Below, piece after piece: positions 1-8,082 of a stretch of DNA of 64,000 nucleotides (position 1 is the stretch's first letter; every line of letters begins with the position of its first letter). The stretch is from JAMOQA01 sp964420365 (GTDB lineage: Bacteria; Acidobacteriota; Polarisedimenticolia; J045), in the NCBI GenBank assembly GCA_964420365.1, contig CAYQTA010000066.1:11595-75594 (forward strand), in the 5' to 3' direction. The translations under genes were made by a program, and so were the position numbers. Under the pieces are notes generated by a model, which ran no database searches, was not told the DNA's origin, and saw only the letters and a list, made by a program, of their open reading frames with translations.

Positions 1-543
1 CCCGGAGGCGAGGACGTTGGCGATCGCCGTCGCCTCGGGGAACGGCAACTGGCCGTGCAGGTCCCGCACGAAGTAGCGCCGCAGCGGGATCAGCAGCACG
101 ACGCCCAGGAAACCGCCGAGCATGCAGGAGAGGAACACCTGCCAGAACGACGGGTGCAGGTCGTTGATGTAGAGGGCGGGAATCGTGAAGATCGCCCCGG
201 CGACGACGACCCCCGCGGCCTGGCCGATCGACTGGACGATCACGTTCTCGAGGATCGTGCTGCGGCGGCCCGCGAGCCGCGGCAGGAGCGTGTTCCCGAG
301 GAAGACCGCCAGGATCGAGATCGGGATCGCCGCCTCGATGACGTTGCCGGTCATCAGGCCGATGTAGGCGGCCGCGAAGGTGAAGATCAGCACCATCAGG
401 AGCCCGAGTCCCACGGACCAGGGGGTGACCTCGGGAGGCGCCTTGTCCGCCGGGACCACCGGCACGTAGCGCTCGCCGGGCTTCAGTTCCCGGAACGCGT
501 TGGAAGGAAGGACCTTGCTCGAGGTACCGCTGCCGTGCTCCAC
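1..543 (-). CDS. OPT family oligopeptide transporter, N-terminal part (cut by window edge)
   Basis: The visible 181 residues are the N-terminus of an OPT (oligopeptide/metal-chelate transporter) family membrane protein; the rest lies beyond base 1. After a polar N-terminus come membrane helices around residues 37-60 (with the motif AAYIGLMTGNVIEAAIPIS), 95-115 and 125-145, then RRYFVRDLHGQLPFPEATA, which is typical of OPT proteins. I chose the GTG at 543 because a GGAGGG ribosome site lies just upstream and the sequence before it is not protein-like. It reads away from the downstream Nfn pair, separated by a perfect hairpin. OPT members import peptides or siderophore-like metal chelates; the substrate here cannot be told. 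Family call is firm, substrate unknown. Confidence 0.85.
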   Translation of the reverse strand, partial: MEHGSGTSSKVLPSNAFRELKPGERYVPVVPADKAPPEVTPWSVGLGLLMVLIFTFAAAYIGLMTGNVIEAAIPISILAVFLGNTLLPRLAGRRSTILENVIVQSIGQAAGVVVAGAIFTIPALYINDLHPSFWQVFLSCMLGGFLGVVLLIPLRRYFVRDLHGQLPFPEATAIANVLASG

Positions 544-610
544 CGGGATCACCCTCCTCGCGCGGAATGCGCGTCCCGGAATCGTCGGGGATCCACCCCC
601 GGCAGGTCAA

Positions 611-637
611 GGGCCCCGGGGCGACGCCCCGGGGCCC
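611..637 (-). terminator. Perfect 12-bp hairpin after the Nfn large subunit
   Basis: Bases 611-622 and 626-637 form a perfect G+C-only inverted repeat with a 3-nt loop, 24 bp past the stop of the gene ending at 661 and 68 bp before the OPT start. There is no clear T-tract on the minus strand, so it could be a weak intrinsic terminator, a 3' stabilising hairpin, or part of the OPT leader. Confidence 0.5.
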
Positions 638-660
638 TCGTCGACCTCCCCTCGCCGCGG

Positions 661-2124
661 TCAGGCCTCGGCGGGCGGTTCCTCCTGCCCCAGGTCCTCC
701 CACCTGCCGGTGCGGAGGTACTCGTCGATGGCGAGGGCCGCCCGGCGACCGGCGCCCGCGGCCAGGATCACGGTGGCGCCGCCGGTGACGATGTCGCCGC
801 CGGCGAAGACTCCCTTCATGGTCGTCTTCCCGGTCTTCCGGTCGGCAACGATCGTCCCCCACTTCGTGTGTTCGATCGCGGGAGACGTCTTCCGGATCAT
901 CGGGTTGGCCCCGTTGCCGATCGCGATCACCGCCATGTCGATCTCCATGACGTATTCCGATCCCTCGATCGGCACCGGCCGGCGGCGGCCCGAGTCGTCC
1001 GGCTCACCGAGCTCCATCTTCTGGAGCCGGGCCGCCCGGAGCCATCCGTTCTCGTCCCCGAGGAACTCCACCGGGTTGGTCAGGACGAGGAACTCGACCC
1101 CCTCCTCCTTGGCGTGCTTGATCTCCTCGTTCCGCGCCGGCATCTCGGCCTCGGAGCGGCGGTAGATGATCGAGGCCCGCTTCGCCCCCAGGCGCTTCGC
1201 GGTGCGGACGGCGTCCATCGCGGTGTTCCCTCCCCCGAAGACGGCGACGTTCTTCCCGGCCACGTCCAGGACCGGCGTCTCGGCGTCGGGCCGGTACGCC
1301 TTCATCAGGTTGACGCGCGTGAGGAACTCGTTGGCCGAGTACACCCCGACCAGGTTCTCCCCGGGGATCCCCATGAAGCGGGGCAGGCCCGCGCCGACGC
1401 CGAGGAAGACCGCGTCGAACCCGCCGACGGTCAGCAGCTCCTCGACGGTGTCCGTCATCCCGATCACGGCATCCGTGACGAACTCCACCCCGAGCTTTTC
1501 CAGTTGCTCGATCTCGGCGCGGACGATCTCTTTCGGCAGCCGGAACTCGGGAATCCCGTAGACCAGCACCCCGCCCAGCTCGTGGAGCGCCTCGAAGACG
1601 ACCACGTCATGGCCCATCTTCGCCAGGTCGGTCGCGCAGGAAAGGCCGGCGGGGCCGGAGCCGACGATCGCGACCCGCTTGCCGGACTTCTCCGTCGGCG
1701 GCTCCGCCTTCATGAGGCCGCGCTTCCGCTCGTAGTCGGCGACGAACCGCTCCAGGTGGCCGATCGCCACGGGGTCGGACCGCTTGCCGACGATGCACTG
1801 GGCCTCGCACTGCTCCTCCTGGGGGCAGACGCGGCCGCAGATCGCCGGCAGGGAGTTGTCCTCCTTGATCTTCTTGGCCGCCTCGTCGAACTTCCGGTCG
1901 GCGACCAGGGCGATGAAGTCCCGGATCTTGATGTTGACCGGGCAGCCTTCCTCGCACTTCGGCTTGGGGCACTGCAGGCAACGATCCGCCTCGCGCACCG
2001 CGAGGTCCTCGTCGAACCCGAGGTTGACCTCCTCGAAGTTGCAGGCCCGCACCTCCGGTGGCTGTTCCGGCATGTGCTGGCGCGGGATCTGGAACCGCTC
2101 CTTGGCCGTCAGCTTCCTCGCCAT
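661..2124 (-). CDS. NfnB-like / GltD-like NADPH-dependent FAD oxidoreductase, large subunit
   Basis: 487 aa, the usual length of the glutamate-synthase-small-subunit-like (GltD/SudA/NfnB) family. N-terminal cysteine clusters (C49, C52, C57, C61 and C96, C100, C106, C110) fit two [4Fe-4S] centres. An FAD dinucleotide fold follows (GSGPAG near 155-160), then an NAD(P) fold (GGGNTAMD near 295). The start ATG overlaps the stop of the upstream 294-aa flavoprotein by one base (TGATG), so the two are translationally coupled. That pairing is the NfnAB architecture: an electron-bifurcating NADH-dependent ferredoxin:NADP+ oxidoreductase in the cytoplasm. A sulfide dehydrogenase (SudAB) reading is equally compatible with sequence alone. 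No GltB partner is present, which argues against a true glutamate synthase. Confidence 0.88.
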   Translation of the reverse strand: MARKLTAKERFQIPRQHMPEQPPEVRACNFEEVNLGFDEDLAVREADRCLQCPKPKCEEGCPVNIKIRDFIALVADRKFDEAAKKIKEDNSLPAICGRVCPQEEQCEAQCIVGKRSDPVAIGHLERFVADYERKRGLMKAEPPTEKSGKRVAIVGSGPAGLSCATDLAKMGHDVVVFEALHELGGVLVYGIPEFRLPKEIVRAEIEQLEKLGVEFVTDAVIGMTDTVEELLTVGGFDAVFLGVGAGLPRFMGIPGENLVGVYSANEFLTRVNLMKAYRPDAETPVLDVAGKNVAVFGGGNTAMDAVRTAKRLGAKRASIIYRRSEAEMPARNEEIKHAKEEGVEFLVLTNPVEFLGDENGWLRAARLQKMELGEPDDSGRRRPVPIEGSEYVMEIDMAVIAIGNGANPMIRKTSPAIEHTKWGTIVADRKTGKTTMKGVFAGGDIVTGGATVILAAGAGRRAALAIDEYLRTGRWEDLGQEEPPAEA

Positions 2125-3008
2125 CACTCGCCCTCCTTCTCCAGGTCCCGCAGCTTCTGCTCCAGGCGGCAGGGCTCTTCGCCGTGCTCCGCGAGGAACT
2201 CCTGCAGCTTCCGCTGCTCCCACTCGCGGTACGTCATGTTGCGCTTCGCGAGCAGGTCGAAGTCCACCTGGTGGCCGTCGAACTCCGGCCCGTCGACGCA
2301 GGCGAAGTAGGTCTTCCCCCCGACCGTCACCCGGCAGGCCCCGCACATCCCGGTCCCGTCGAGCATGATCGGGTTCAGGCTGACGACCGTCCGGATCCCG
2401 TGGGAGCGGGTCACGTCCGCGACCGCCTTCATCATCGGGATCGGGCCGATGGCAAGGACGAAATCGAGCCGGCGCCCCTCGTCGATCAGTTCCTGGAGCT
2501 TCTGGGTGACGAACCCGTGGAACCCGTAGGAACCGTCGTCGGTGCAGGGGTACACCTCGTCGGCGACCGCACGCATCTCCTCCTCGAGGATCACGTACTC
2601 CCGCGTGCGCCCGCCGATGATCGAGATTACGTGGTTCCCCGCCTGCTTGAGGGCGACCGCGGTCGGCCAGGCGATCGCGGTGCCCACGCCGCCGCCGATC
2701 GAGACCGCCGTGCCGAAGTTCTCGATGTGGGACGGGGTTCCGAGCGGCCCGGCCACGTCGTGGACGGTGTCCCCCGCCTCCCTCGTGTTCAGCAGCTTGG
2801 TGGTCTTCCCCACCCCCTGCACGATGAGGGTGATCCACCCCTCCTCGGCGTTCGAGTCGGCGATCGTCAGGGGGATCCGCTCCCCGTCCCCGGTGACGCG
2901 GACGATCACGAACTGCCCCGCCTTCCGCTTTGCCGCGATCTTCGGCGCCTCGATGCGGAACAGCTTGACGTCCGGCGCGAGGAACCTCGCCTCCAGGATG
3001 CGAAACAT
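2124..3008 (-). CDS. NfnA-like FAD/[2Fe-2S] oxidoreductase, small subunit
   Basis: 294 aa, the ferredoxin-NADP reductase-like small subunit of NfnAB/SudAB complexes (also close to the PyrK electron-transfer subunit of dihydroorotate dehydrogenase). An N-terminal FAD-binding barrel contains IPLTIADS. A central NAD-binding region contains GGGVGTAIAWP and GGRTREYVILEEEM. The C-terminal cysteine cluster MCGACRVTVGG...YFACVDGPEFDG provides ligands for the [2Fe-2S] centre. It is the first gene of a two-gene unit, overlapping the large subunit by one base. The two together should move electrons between NADH, NADPH and ferredoxin. A good ribosome site (GGAGG) precedes the ATG at 3008. Confidence 0.88.
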   Translation of the reverse strand: MFRILEARFLAPDVKLFRIEAPKIAAKRKAGQFVIVRVTGDGERIPLTIADSNAEEGWITLIVQGVGKTTKLLNTREAGDTVHDVAGPLGTPSHIENFGTAVSIGGGVGTAIAWPTAVALKQAGNHVISIIGGRTREYVILEEEMRAVADEVYPCTDDGSYGFHGFVTQKLQELIDEGRRLDFVLAIGPIPMMKAVADVTRSHGIRTVVSLNPIMLDGTGMCGACRVTVGGKTYFACVDGPEFDGHQVDFDLLAKRNMTYREWEQRKLQEFLAEHGEEPCRLEQKLRDLEKEGE

Positions 3009-3120
3009 GGATGGCCTCCTTCCGGTCGCGGGCGGCCGCCGCCGCCCCTCCTGGCACCTGGCCCGGGCAGGGCCTCCTCGTCCCGGGCTTCCGGCCCCGG
3101 GTGGATGGTTGACGAGCGGG

Positions 3121-3960
3121 TTAGTTTACTCCGGCTCCGCCCGGGTCGCCGTAAAGGTCCGGCCGACGCTGCCGGAGGACCGGCAGGGCCCGCCGCACCT
3201 CCGCGAGGCGCCCCGGGTCGAGCTCCGCGCTCACCGTCGCCTCCCCCCGGTCGGCGGCCGCCAGCACCTTTCCCCACGGATCGACCACCATCGAGTGCCC
3301 CCATGCCGGGTACGTCCCCTCGGGATGCGGGGCTGGCGAACAGGAGGCGATGAACATGGTGTTCTCGATCGCCCGGGCACGGTTGAGCACCTCCCAGTGG
3401 GCCGGCCCGGTCGTCGTGTTGAACGCCCCGGGCAGGACGACGAGTTCCGCGCCCCGGAGGGCCATCGCCCGGAAGAGCTCGGGAAACCGCAGGTCGTAGC
3501 AGACCGCGAGCCCGATCGTCCCGAGGGCGGTCCGGGCGACCGAGATCTCGTTCCCGGGGGCGAGCACCGCCGACTCGGTGAACCGGATCCCGCCGGGGAT
3601 GTCCACGTCGAACAGGTGCACCTTGCGGTGCCGCAGCACCATCCGGCCCGCCGGGTCCCACAGGGTGGCCGTGTTCCAGACCCGTTCGCCCTCCCGTTCC
3701 GGGATCGAGCCGCCGACCAGGTGGATCCCGAGCTCCCGGGCCAGCCGGGAGCAGAGCCGGCCCGAGGGCCCGTCGGGCAGCGGCTCGGCCAGCTCGTGGA
3801 ACCGGTCGGCCTCGTAGGGGCAGGAGAACATCTCCGGCAGCACGACCAGCCGTGCCCCCGACCCGGCCGCCCGGCGGACCTCTTCCTCGGCCCGGGCGTG
3901 GTTCGTCTCCCGGTCCGGCCCGACGGCCATCTGCACCAGCGTGACGGTGAACCGCTCCAT
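3121..3960 (-). CDS. Carbon-nitrogen hydrolase, omega-amidase/NIT2-like
   Basis: 279 aa, a complete nitrilase-superfamily domain with the Glu-Lys-Cys triad: E43 in LPEMFSCPYE, K113 in HRKVHLFDVD and C154 in AVCYDLRFPE. These motif contexts match the omega-amidase/NIT2 branch, which removes the amide from alpha-ketoglutaramate and alpha-ketosuccinamate to complete glutamine and asparagine transamination salvage. The close relative Nit1 (deaminated glutathione amidase) is an alternative. It stands alone, with 112 bp between its stop and the Nfn start downstream on the same strand and a divergent promoter region shared with sppA. No signal peptide, so cytoplasmic. Confidence 0.85.
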   Translation of the reverse strand: MERFTVTLVQMAVGPDRETNHARAEEEVRRAAGSGARLVVLPEMFSCPYEADRFHELAEPLPDGPSGRLCSRLARELGIHLVGGSIPEREGERVWNTATLWDPAGRMVLRHRKVHLFDVDIPGGIRFTESAVLAPGNEISVARTALGTIGLAVCYDLRFPELFRAMALRGAELVVLPGAFNTTTGPAHWEVLNRARAIENTMFIASCSPAPHPEGTYPAWGHSMVVDPWGKVLAAADRGEATVSAELDPGRLAEVRRALPVLRQRRPDLYGDPGGAGVN

Positions 3961-4049
3961 CCGCGCACCTCCGACCGTTCGTCGCCCCGGGCGGACCGGC
4001 GGGCCGGGGCGAATCCCGCCCCCCTTCCGCGGGACACCCGGGGGGACCC

Positions 4050-4055
4050 TAGAAT
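4050..4055 (+). promoter_or_regulatory. Candidate -10 box (TAGAAT) for sppA
   Basis: TAGAAT stands in the 154-bp divergent spacer, 59 bp before the sppA start. No convincing -35 lies 16-18 bp upstream. Similar hexamers precede many genes of this window. Confidence 0.3.
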
Positions 4056-4114
4056 GACCGGGACCGGCCGTGCCGTCACCCCGGCGCGGCGCCACGAGAA
4101 GGGAGACCGGCACC

Positions 4115-5848
4115 ATGACCCGAGCCGCCCGGTGGGCCATCGTCCTCGTCCTGCTGTTCGTCCTCGCCAGCTTCGCCACGCTGCTGCTCGCCGCCTGGTC
4201 CCTGGGCGGCGGGCTCTCGTTCCACCGCGGGAACGTGCTGGAAATCCGTCTCGACCGCCCGGTCGTGGAGACCGCGCCCCGGGACCGGGTGTCCCGGCTG
4301 CTCGGCGAGGAGGCCCTCGTGCTGCGCGACCTCGTGGCCGCGATCGACGCCGCCCGGGAGGACGACCGGATCGTCGGCCTGTACCTCGAGGTGGATGACA
4401 CCTCGATCGGCTGGGCCCAGGGGGAGGAGCTGCGCGCGGCGATCACCCGGTTCCGGAAGTCGGGGAAGTGGACCGTCGCCTGGGCCGAGACCTTCGGCGA
4501 GATGGCGGGCGGAACGGGGGCCTACTGGCTGGCCAGCGCCTGCCGGGAGGTCTACGTGGCGCCCCCGGGGAACGTCGGCCTGACCGGGCTCCGGGTGGAA
4601 ACTCCCTTCATCCGGGGGCTGCTCGACAAGCTGGGGATCGTCCCCCAGTTCGGCCAGCGGAAGGAGTACAAGAACGCGGTCAACACCTACACGCAGACCG
4701 ACTACACGAGGCCCCACCGCGAGGCCCTCGAAGCCCTCCTCGACGTGCTCTACGGGGAGCTGGTCGACGGCATCGCCACCGGGCGGGAGCTGACCCCGGA
4801 GCGGGTGCGCGAGCTGATCGACGGCGGGCCCTGGACGGCCGACGAGGCGAAGGAACACGGGCTCGTCGACGAACTCCTCTACCGGGACCAGGTGCAGGAC
4901 CTGCTCGAGGAGAAGGCCGGGCGGGACGATCCCCTCGAGGGGTTGGACCGGTACCTCGGGCGGCGCAGGCCGTTTTCCTCCGGCCGCAAGAAGATTGCCG
5001 TCGTCTACGCGGTCGGCGCGATCCAGCGGGGGGAATCGGGGACGGACCCGCTCTACGGCCGGACGATGGGATCGGACACGATCGTGCGCGCCCTGCGGAA
5101 GGCGCGCGAGGACGACTCGGTCGACGCGATCGTGTTCCGCGTCGATTCTCCCGGGGGTTCCTACGTCGCGTCCGACCTGATCCGGAGGGAGGTGGTCCGC
5201 ACGGCGAAGGAGAAGCCCCTGCTGGTCAGCATGGGGAACTACGCCGCCTCCGGCGGGTACTTCATCTCGATGCAGAGTCCCCTCGTCCTCGCCGACCGCA
5301 CGACGATCACCGGCTCGATCGGGGTCTTCGGGGGCAAGTTCGTCACCCGCGACTTCTGGGAGAAGAAGCTCGGGATCCGCTTTCCCGGGATCCAGCGGGG
5401 ACGACACGCGGACCTGATGTCCACCCAGGTGGAGTGGGACGAGGAGGGCTGGGCCAGGGTGAACGCCCTCCTCGACCGGATCTACGACGACTTCGTGACC
5501 AAGGCGGCCGCGGGACGGGGCATGACGTACGACGAGCTGGAGCCCCTGGCCCACGGCCGAGTGTGGGCGGGGAAGGACGCCCACGAGCGGAAGCTGGTCG
5601 ACGAGATCGGGGGACTCCGGGAGGCCCTCGACCGCGCCTGCCGCGAGGCGGGTGGCGAGCCCGGGCAGGGCTACCGGGTGGAGGTCCTTCCGCGCCCGAA
5701 GAGCTTCCTCGAGAGGCTGCTCTCCCGGGACCGGGACGAGGTGCTCCTCGGACCGGAAGGCCGCCGCGCCCTTGCTCTCCTGCGGCTGCTCGCCCGGCCC
5801 GCCCCGGAGGCCCTCCTCCTGGACCCGGACCTGCCCCGGGTCCGCTGA
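4115..5848 (+). CDS. sppA: Signal peptide peptidase SppA, long (67 kDa-type)
   Basis: 577 aa with an N-terminal membrane anchor (residues 7-29), so it sits in the inner membrane facing the periplasm, where it degrades signal peptides left after secretion. It has the two tandem S49 domains of the long E. coli-type enzyme. The general-base lysine is K186 in QRKEYKNAVN of the first half, and the serine is about S379 in NYAASGGYFIS of the second half; the active site is built across domains. The ATG at 4115 was preferred over an upstream in-frame codon because the hydrophobic anchor begins right after it. An RNase Z-like gene starts 10 bp after the stop, so they are probably co-transcribed. Confidence 0.92.
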   Translation: MTRAARWAIVLVLLFVLASFATLLLAAWSLGGGLSFHRGNVLEIRLDRPVVETAPRDRVSRLLGEEALVLRDLVAAIDAAREDDRIVGLYLEVDDTSIGWAQGEELRAAITRFRKSGKWTVAWAETFGEMAGGTGAYWLASACREVYVAPPGNVGLTGLRVETPFIRGLLDKLGIVPQFGQRKEYKNAVNTYTQTDYTRPHREALEALLDVLYGELVDGIATGRELTPERVRELIDGGPWTADEAKEHGLVDELLYRDQVQDLLEEKAGRDDPLEGLDRYLGRRRPFSSGRKKIAVVYAVGAIQRGESGTDPLYGRTMGSDTIVRALRKAREDDSVDAIVFRVDSPGGSYVASDLIRREVVRTAKEKPLLVSMGNYAASGGYFISMQSPLVLADRTTITGSIGVFGGKFVTRDFWEKKLGIRFPGIQRGRHADLMSTQVEWDEEGWARVNALLDRIYDDFVTKAAAGRGMTYDELEPLAHGRVWAGKDAHERKLVDEIGGLREALDRACREAGGEPGQGYRVEVLPRPKSFLERLLSRDRDEVLLGPEGRRALALLRLLARPAPEALLLDPDLPRVR

Positions 5849-5858
5849 GCCGGGGCCG

Positions 5859-6896
5859 GTGAAGGGCTCGTTCCTCGTCGAGCTGCCGAACCCTCCCTGC
5901 GGGGACCCGGCCGTGATCGTGCGGCCCCGAAACCGGGGTTTCGCGGTGCTCGCCGAGGCGGGTGACCTCTCGGCGGTGGCGACCCGTCGCCTCCTTTCGA
6001 TCCGGGCGGCGCTGGTCTCCCACTTCCACGTGGACCACGCCTACGGCCTGGGGCGCCTGCTGCGCGTCCGCCTCGGTCACCCCGAGCGCCCCCTCACGAT
6101 CGTCGGCCCCCCCGGCAGCGCCGCGCGGGTGGCGCACCACCTGGCGGGCTACCTCTGGAACCTGCTCCCGGCCTACCCCCTCGACCTGGCCGTGCGCGAG
6201 ATTCACCGGGACCGGGTCGAGACCTGGCGCTTCCCCCGCAGGGTCGGTTTCGACCCGGTGCGGACGGGGCGGACGCCCTGGCATGAGGGAGGCGAGGTCC
6301 TGGCCCTCGAGGACGAGGGGATCTCGATCCGTTCCCTTCCCCTCGATCACGCCGGGACCACGTCCCTCGCCTGGCGCATCGACGAGGAGGAAGGCCTGCA
6401 CGTCGACCCCGAGGCCCTCGCCCGGGAGGGACTCGCCCCCGGCCCCTGGCTCGGCGAGCTGAAACGTCTCGTGCGAAGCGGTGCCCCCCCCGGGTCACCG
6501 GTGGAGGTTCCCGGGAGCGGCCGGGTGCCCCTCGGAGACCTGGAGCGACGCCTGCTCTTCCGCGCCGAGGGCGACTCGGTGGCCATCGCCTGCGACCTGG
6601 CCCCGATCCCGGCGAACCTCGCGGCACTCGCATCGTTCGCGGCCGGCGCGCGCACCCTGGTGCTCGAGGCGTACTACCGGGAGGCGGACCGGGAGCTGGC
6701 CGACGCCCACGGCCACCTCGCGACGCCCGACACCGGTCTCGTCGCGCGGCAGGCCGGACCGCGACGCCTGGTTCCGTTCCACGTCTCGCCGCGGTACGAG
6801 GGAGAGGAAGCGGCCCTGCTCGAAGAGCTGCGCGCGTTCGCCGCGCCGGTCCCCGTATCGGCCCCCGCCCTCCTCGAACCCGGTTCAACCCGGTAG
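5859..6896 (+). CDS. Ribonuclease Z-like metallo-beta-lactamase fold protein
   Basis: 345 aa from a GTG start 10 bp after sppA. The metal-binding signature HFHVDHAYG is at residues 55-63. Later ligand motifs match RNase Z order: LPLDHAG near 163, ACDLAPIP near 248, and a C-terminal LEAYYREADRELADAHGH...VPFHVSPRY stretch (about 268-310). RNase Z enzymes trim tRNA 3' trailers with a di-zinc centre. This protein is slightly longer than usual bacterial RNase Z (about 310 aa) and its first residues lack the standard glycine-rich start, so a related MBL-fold hydrolase is possible. The GTG has no strong Shine-Dalgarno; coupling to sppA may drive translation. Confidence 0.7.
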   Translation: MKGSFLVELPNPPCGDPAVIVRPRNRGFAVLAEAGDLSAVATRRLLSIRAALVSHFHVDHAYGLGRLLRVRLGHPERPLTIVGPPGSAARVAHHLAGYLWNLLPAYPLDLAVREIHRDRVETWRFPRRVGFDPVRTGRTPWHEGGEVLALEDEGISIRSLPLDHAGTTSLAWRIDEEEGLHVDPEALAREGLAPGPWLGELKRLVRSGAPPGSPVEVPGSGRVPLGDLERRLLFRAEGDSVAIACDLAPIPANLAALASFAAGARTLVLEAYYREADRELADAHGHLATPDTGLVARQAGPRRLVPFHVSPRYEGEEAALLEELRAFAAPVPVSAPALLEPGSTR

Positions 6897-6912
6897 CTCC
6901 CTGGGGTATACT
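6884..6912 (+). promoter_or_regulatory. Sigma-70-type promoter for the sigma factor gene
   Basis: -35-like TTCAAC (6884-6889), 17-bp spacer, -10 TATACT (6907-6912), 68 bp before the ATG. It overlaps the end of the RNase Z-like gene. The -10 is near consensus, the -35 poor. Confidence 0.4.
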
Positions 6913-6980
6913 CTCGTGCGCGGTACGGGGAGCCCGGGCCGGGGGGTCTCGGGTTCCCGGGGGAAAAGGAAGGGGGAACG

Positions 6981-7946
6981 ATGGGGTCGGGCATCTCGCC
7001 GCGGCCGTCCGGGTCGGAGTCGCGCCAGCGCGTCGCGCTGTTCCTGGAGGAAGCCCGCCGCCTGCTGGAACTCCACGGGGGTACCGGGGCTCCCGGAAAG
7101 AGCGGAAAGAAGGCCGAGGCCGGCCATTCGCAGGCGCCGGGCGCCGACCGAACGGACGTCGCTCGCCGGCTCGTCGAGGCGAACATTTTCTACGTCGTGC
7201 AGATGGCCGGGGAGTTCCGCTCCCGCAAGGTCCCCTTCGAGGAACTGCTCGCGGAGGGAGTCCTCGGCCTCGTGGAGGCGGCCCGGAGGTTCGACCCGGA
7301 CCGGGACGTGAAGTTCCTGTCCTACGCCACCTGGTGGATCCGCAAGCGGATGCTGGAATATATCAACCGGGAATCCAGTGCGGTGCGCCTGACCCGGCAC
7401 GCCCGGGAAAAGCGCCGCGTTCTCCTCGACCTCGAGGAGTCGCTCCGCCGCGATCTCGGACGGGATCCCACCCTGGAGGAGGTCGCCCGGGAGGCGGGCC
7501 TCGACCCCGACGTCGTCCGGCGGCAAAAGGACCTCTCCCCGACCGTCTTCTCCCTCGACAACCTCGAGCGGCCCGACGCCTACGAGACGCTGCGTCTCGC
7601 CGCGGACCCCCGAGACCACCCTTCCCCGGAGGAGATCGTCGCCGAGCGGCTGGCCTGCCGGCGGCTGCGCCGGGAACTGGCCCGGCTGCCCCGGCGCGAG
7701 CGAACGATCCTCGAGCACCGCTTCGGGATGAACGGCCGCGAGCCGATGACGTTCTCTTCCCTCGGACGTCTCCTCGGCATGAGCCGCGAGCGCGTCCGCC
7801 AGATCGAGAAGGAAGCCCTCGCGCGCCTGCGCCGCCGGCTCGCGCTCCCCGAGCGGCGTCGGCGTGCCCGGTCCACCCCGGTCGTCCCATGCTCTCCTTC
7901 GCCTACCAGGAAGCCGTCGGCGGCGCCGTCTTCGTCCTGGGACTGA
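6981..7946 (+). CDS. RNA polymerase sigma-70 family factor (alternative, RpoD/RpoS-like)
   Basis: 321 aa. Region 2 spans about residues 65-130 (LVEANIFYVVQMAG; RFDPDRDVKFLSYATWWIRKRM for -10 recognition and melting). Region 3 is about 140-185, and region 4 about 225-290 with the -35-binding helix-turn-helix (SSLGRLLGMSRERVRQIEKEALARLR). It lacks region 1.1, so it is more likely a non-essential group 2/3 factor than the housekeeping RpoD. A low-complexity basic linker fills residues 35-55. The last 58 bp overlap the next small reading frame, so the Ser/Pro-rich C-terminal tail may not be conserved. A GGGGGAA-type ribosome site precedes the ATG. Confidence 0.88.
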   Translation: MGSGISPRPSGSESRQRVALFLEEARRLLELHGGTGAPGKSGKKAEAGHSQAPGADRTDVARRLVEANIFYVVQMAGEFRSRKVPFEELLAEGVLGLVEAARRFDPDRDVKFLSYATWWIRKRMLEYINRESSAVRLTRHAREKRRVLLDLEESLRRDLGRDPTLEEVAREAGLDPDVVRRQKDLSPTVFSLDNLERPDAYETLRLAADPRDHPSPEEIVAERLACRRLRRELARLPRRERTILEHRFGMNGREPMTFSSLGRLLGMSRERVRQIEKEALARLRRRLALPERRRRARSTPVVPCSPSPTRKPSAAPSSSWD

Positions 7947-8074
7947 TCCTCGCCTGGCGCGCCGGCGAGGTCGGGCTCCGGGGCCGCGGTGCGCGCCGCC
8001 TCGGCGTGCTGGTCGGCGGGTTTCTCCTTCTCGCCGGCTGCCAGGGCCTGCTCCAGTGGCTGGCCACCCGCTGA
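7889..8074 (+). CDS. Small two-helix membrane protein, likely symporter accessory subunit
   Basis: 61 aa with two hydrophobic helices (about residues 9-24 and 37-56) joined by an Arg/Gly-rich loop. It overlaps the sigma factor end by 58 bp and stops 8 bp before the symporter start. Short membrane proteins encoded directly before sodium:solute symporters are a known arrangement, and I infer the same here from position and topology; no sequence family was recognised. It could also be a chance frame, though its hydrophobic pattern and the GTG of the next gene lying just past its stop argue for a real gene. Confidence 0.55.
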   Translation: MLSFAYQEAVGGAVFVLGLILAWRAGEVGLRGRGARRLGVLVGGFLLLAGCQGLLQWLATR

Positions 8075-8082
8075 TCGGCGGC

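Noticed and set aside
661..2124. Glutamate synthase small subunit (GltD)
   Set aside because: No large subunit is present, and the 1-bp overlap with an FNR-like 2Fe-2S flavoprotein matches NfnAB/SudAB.
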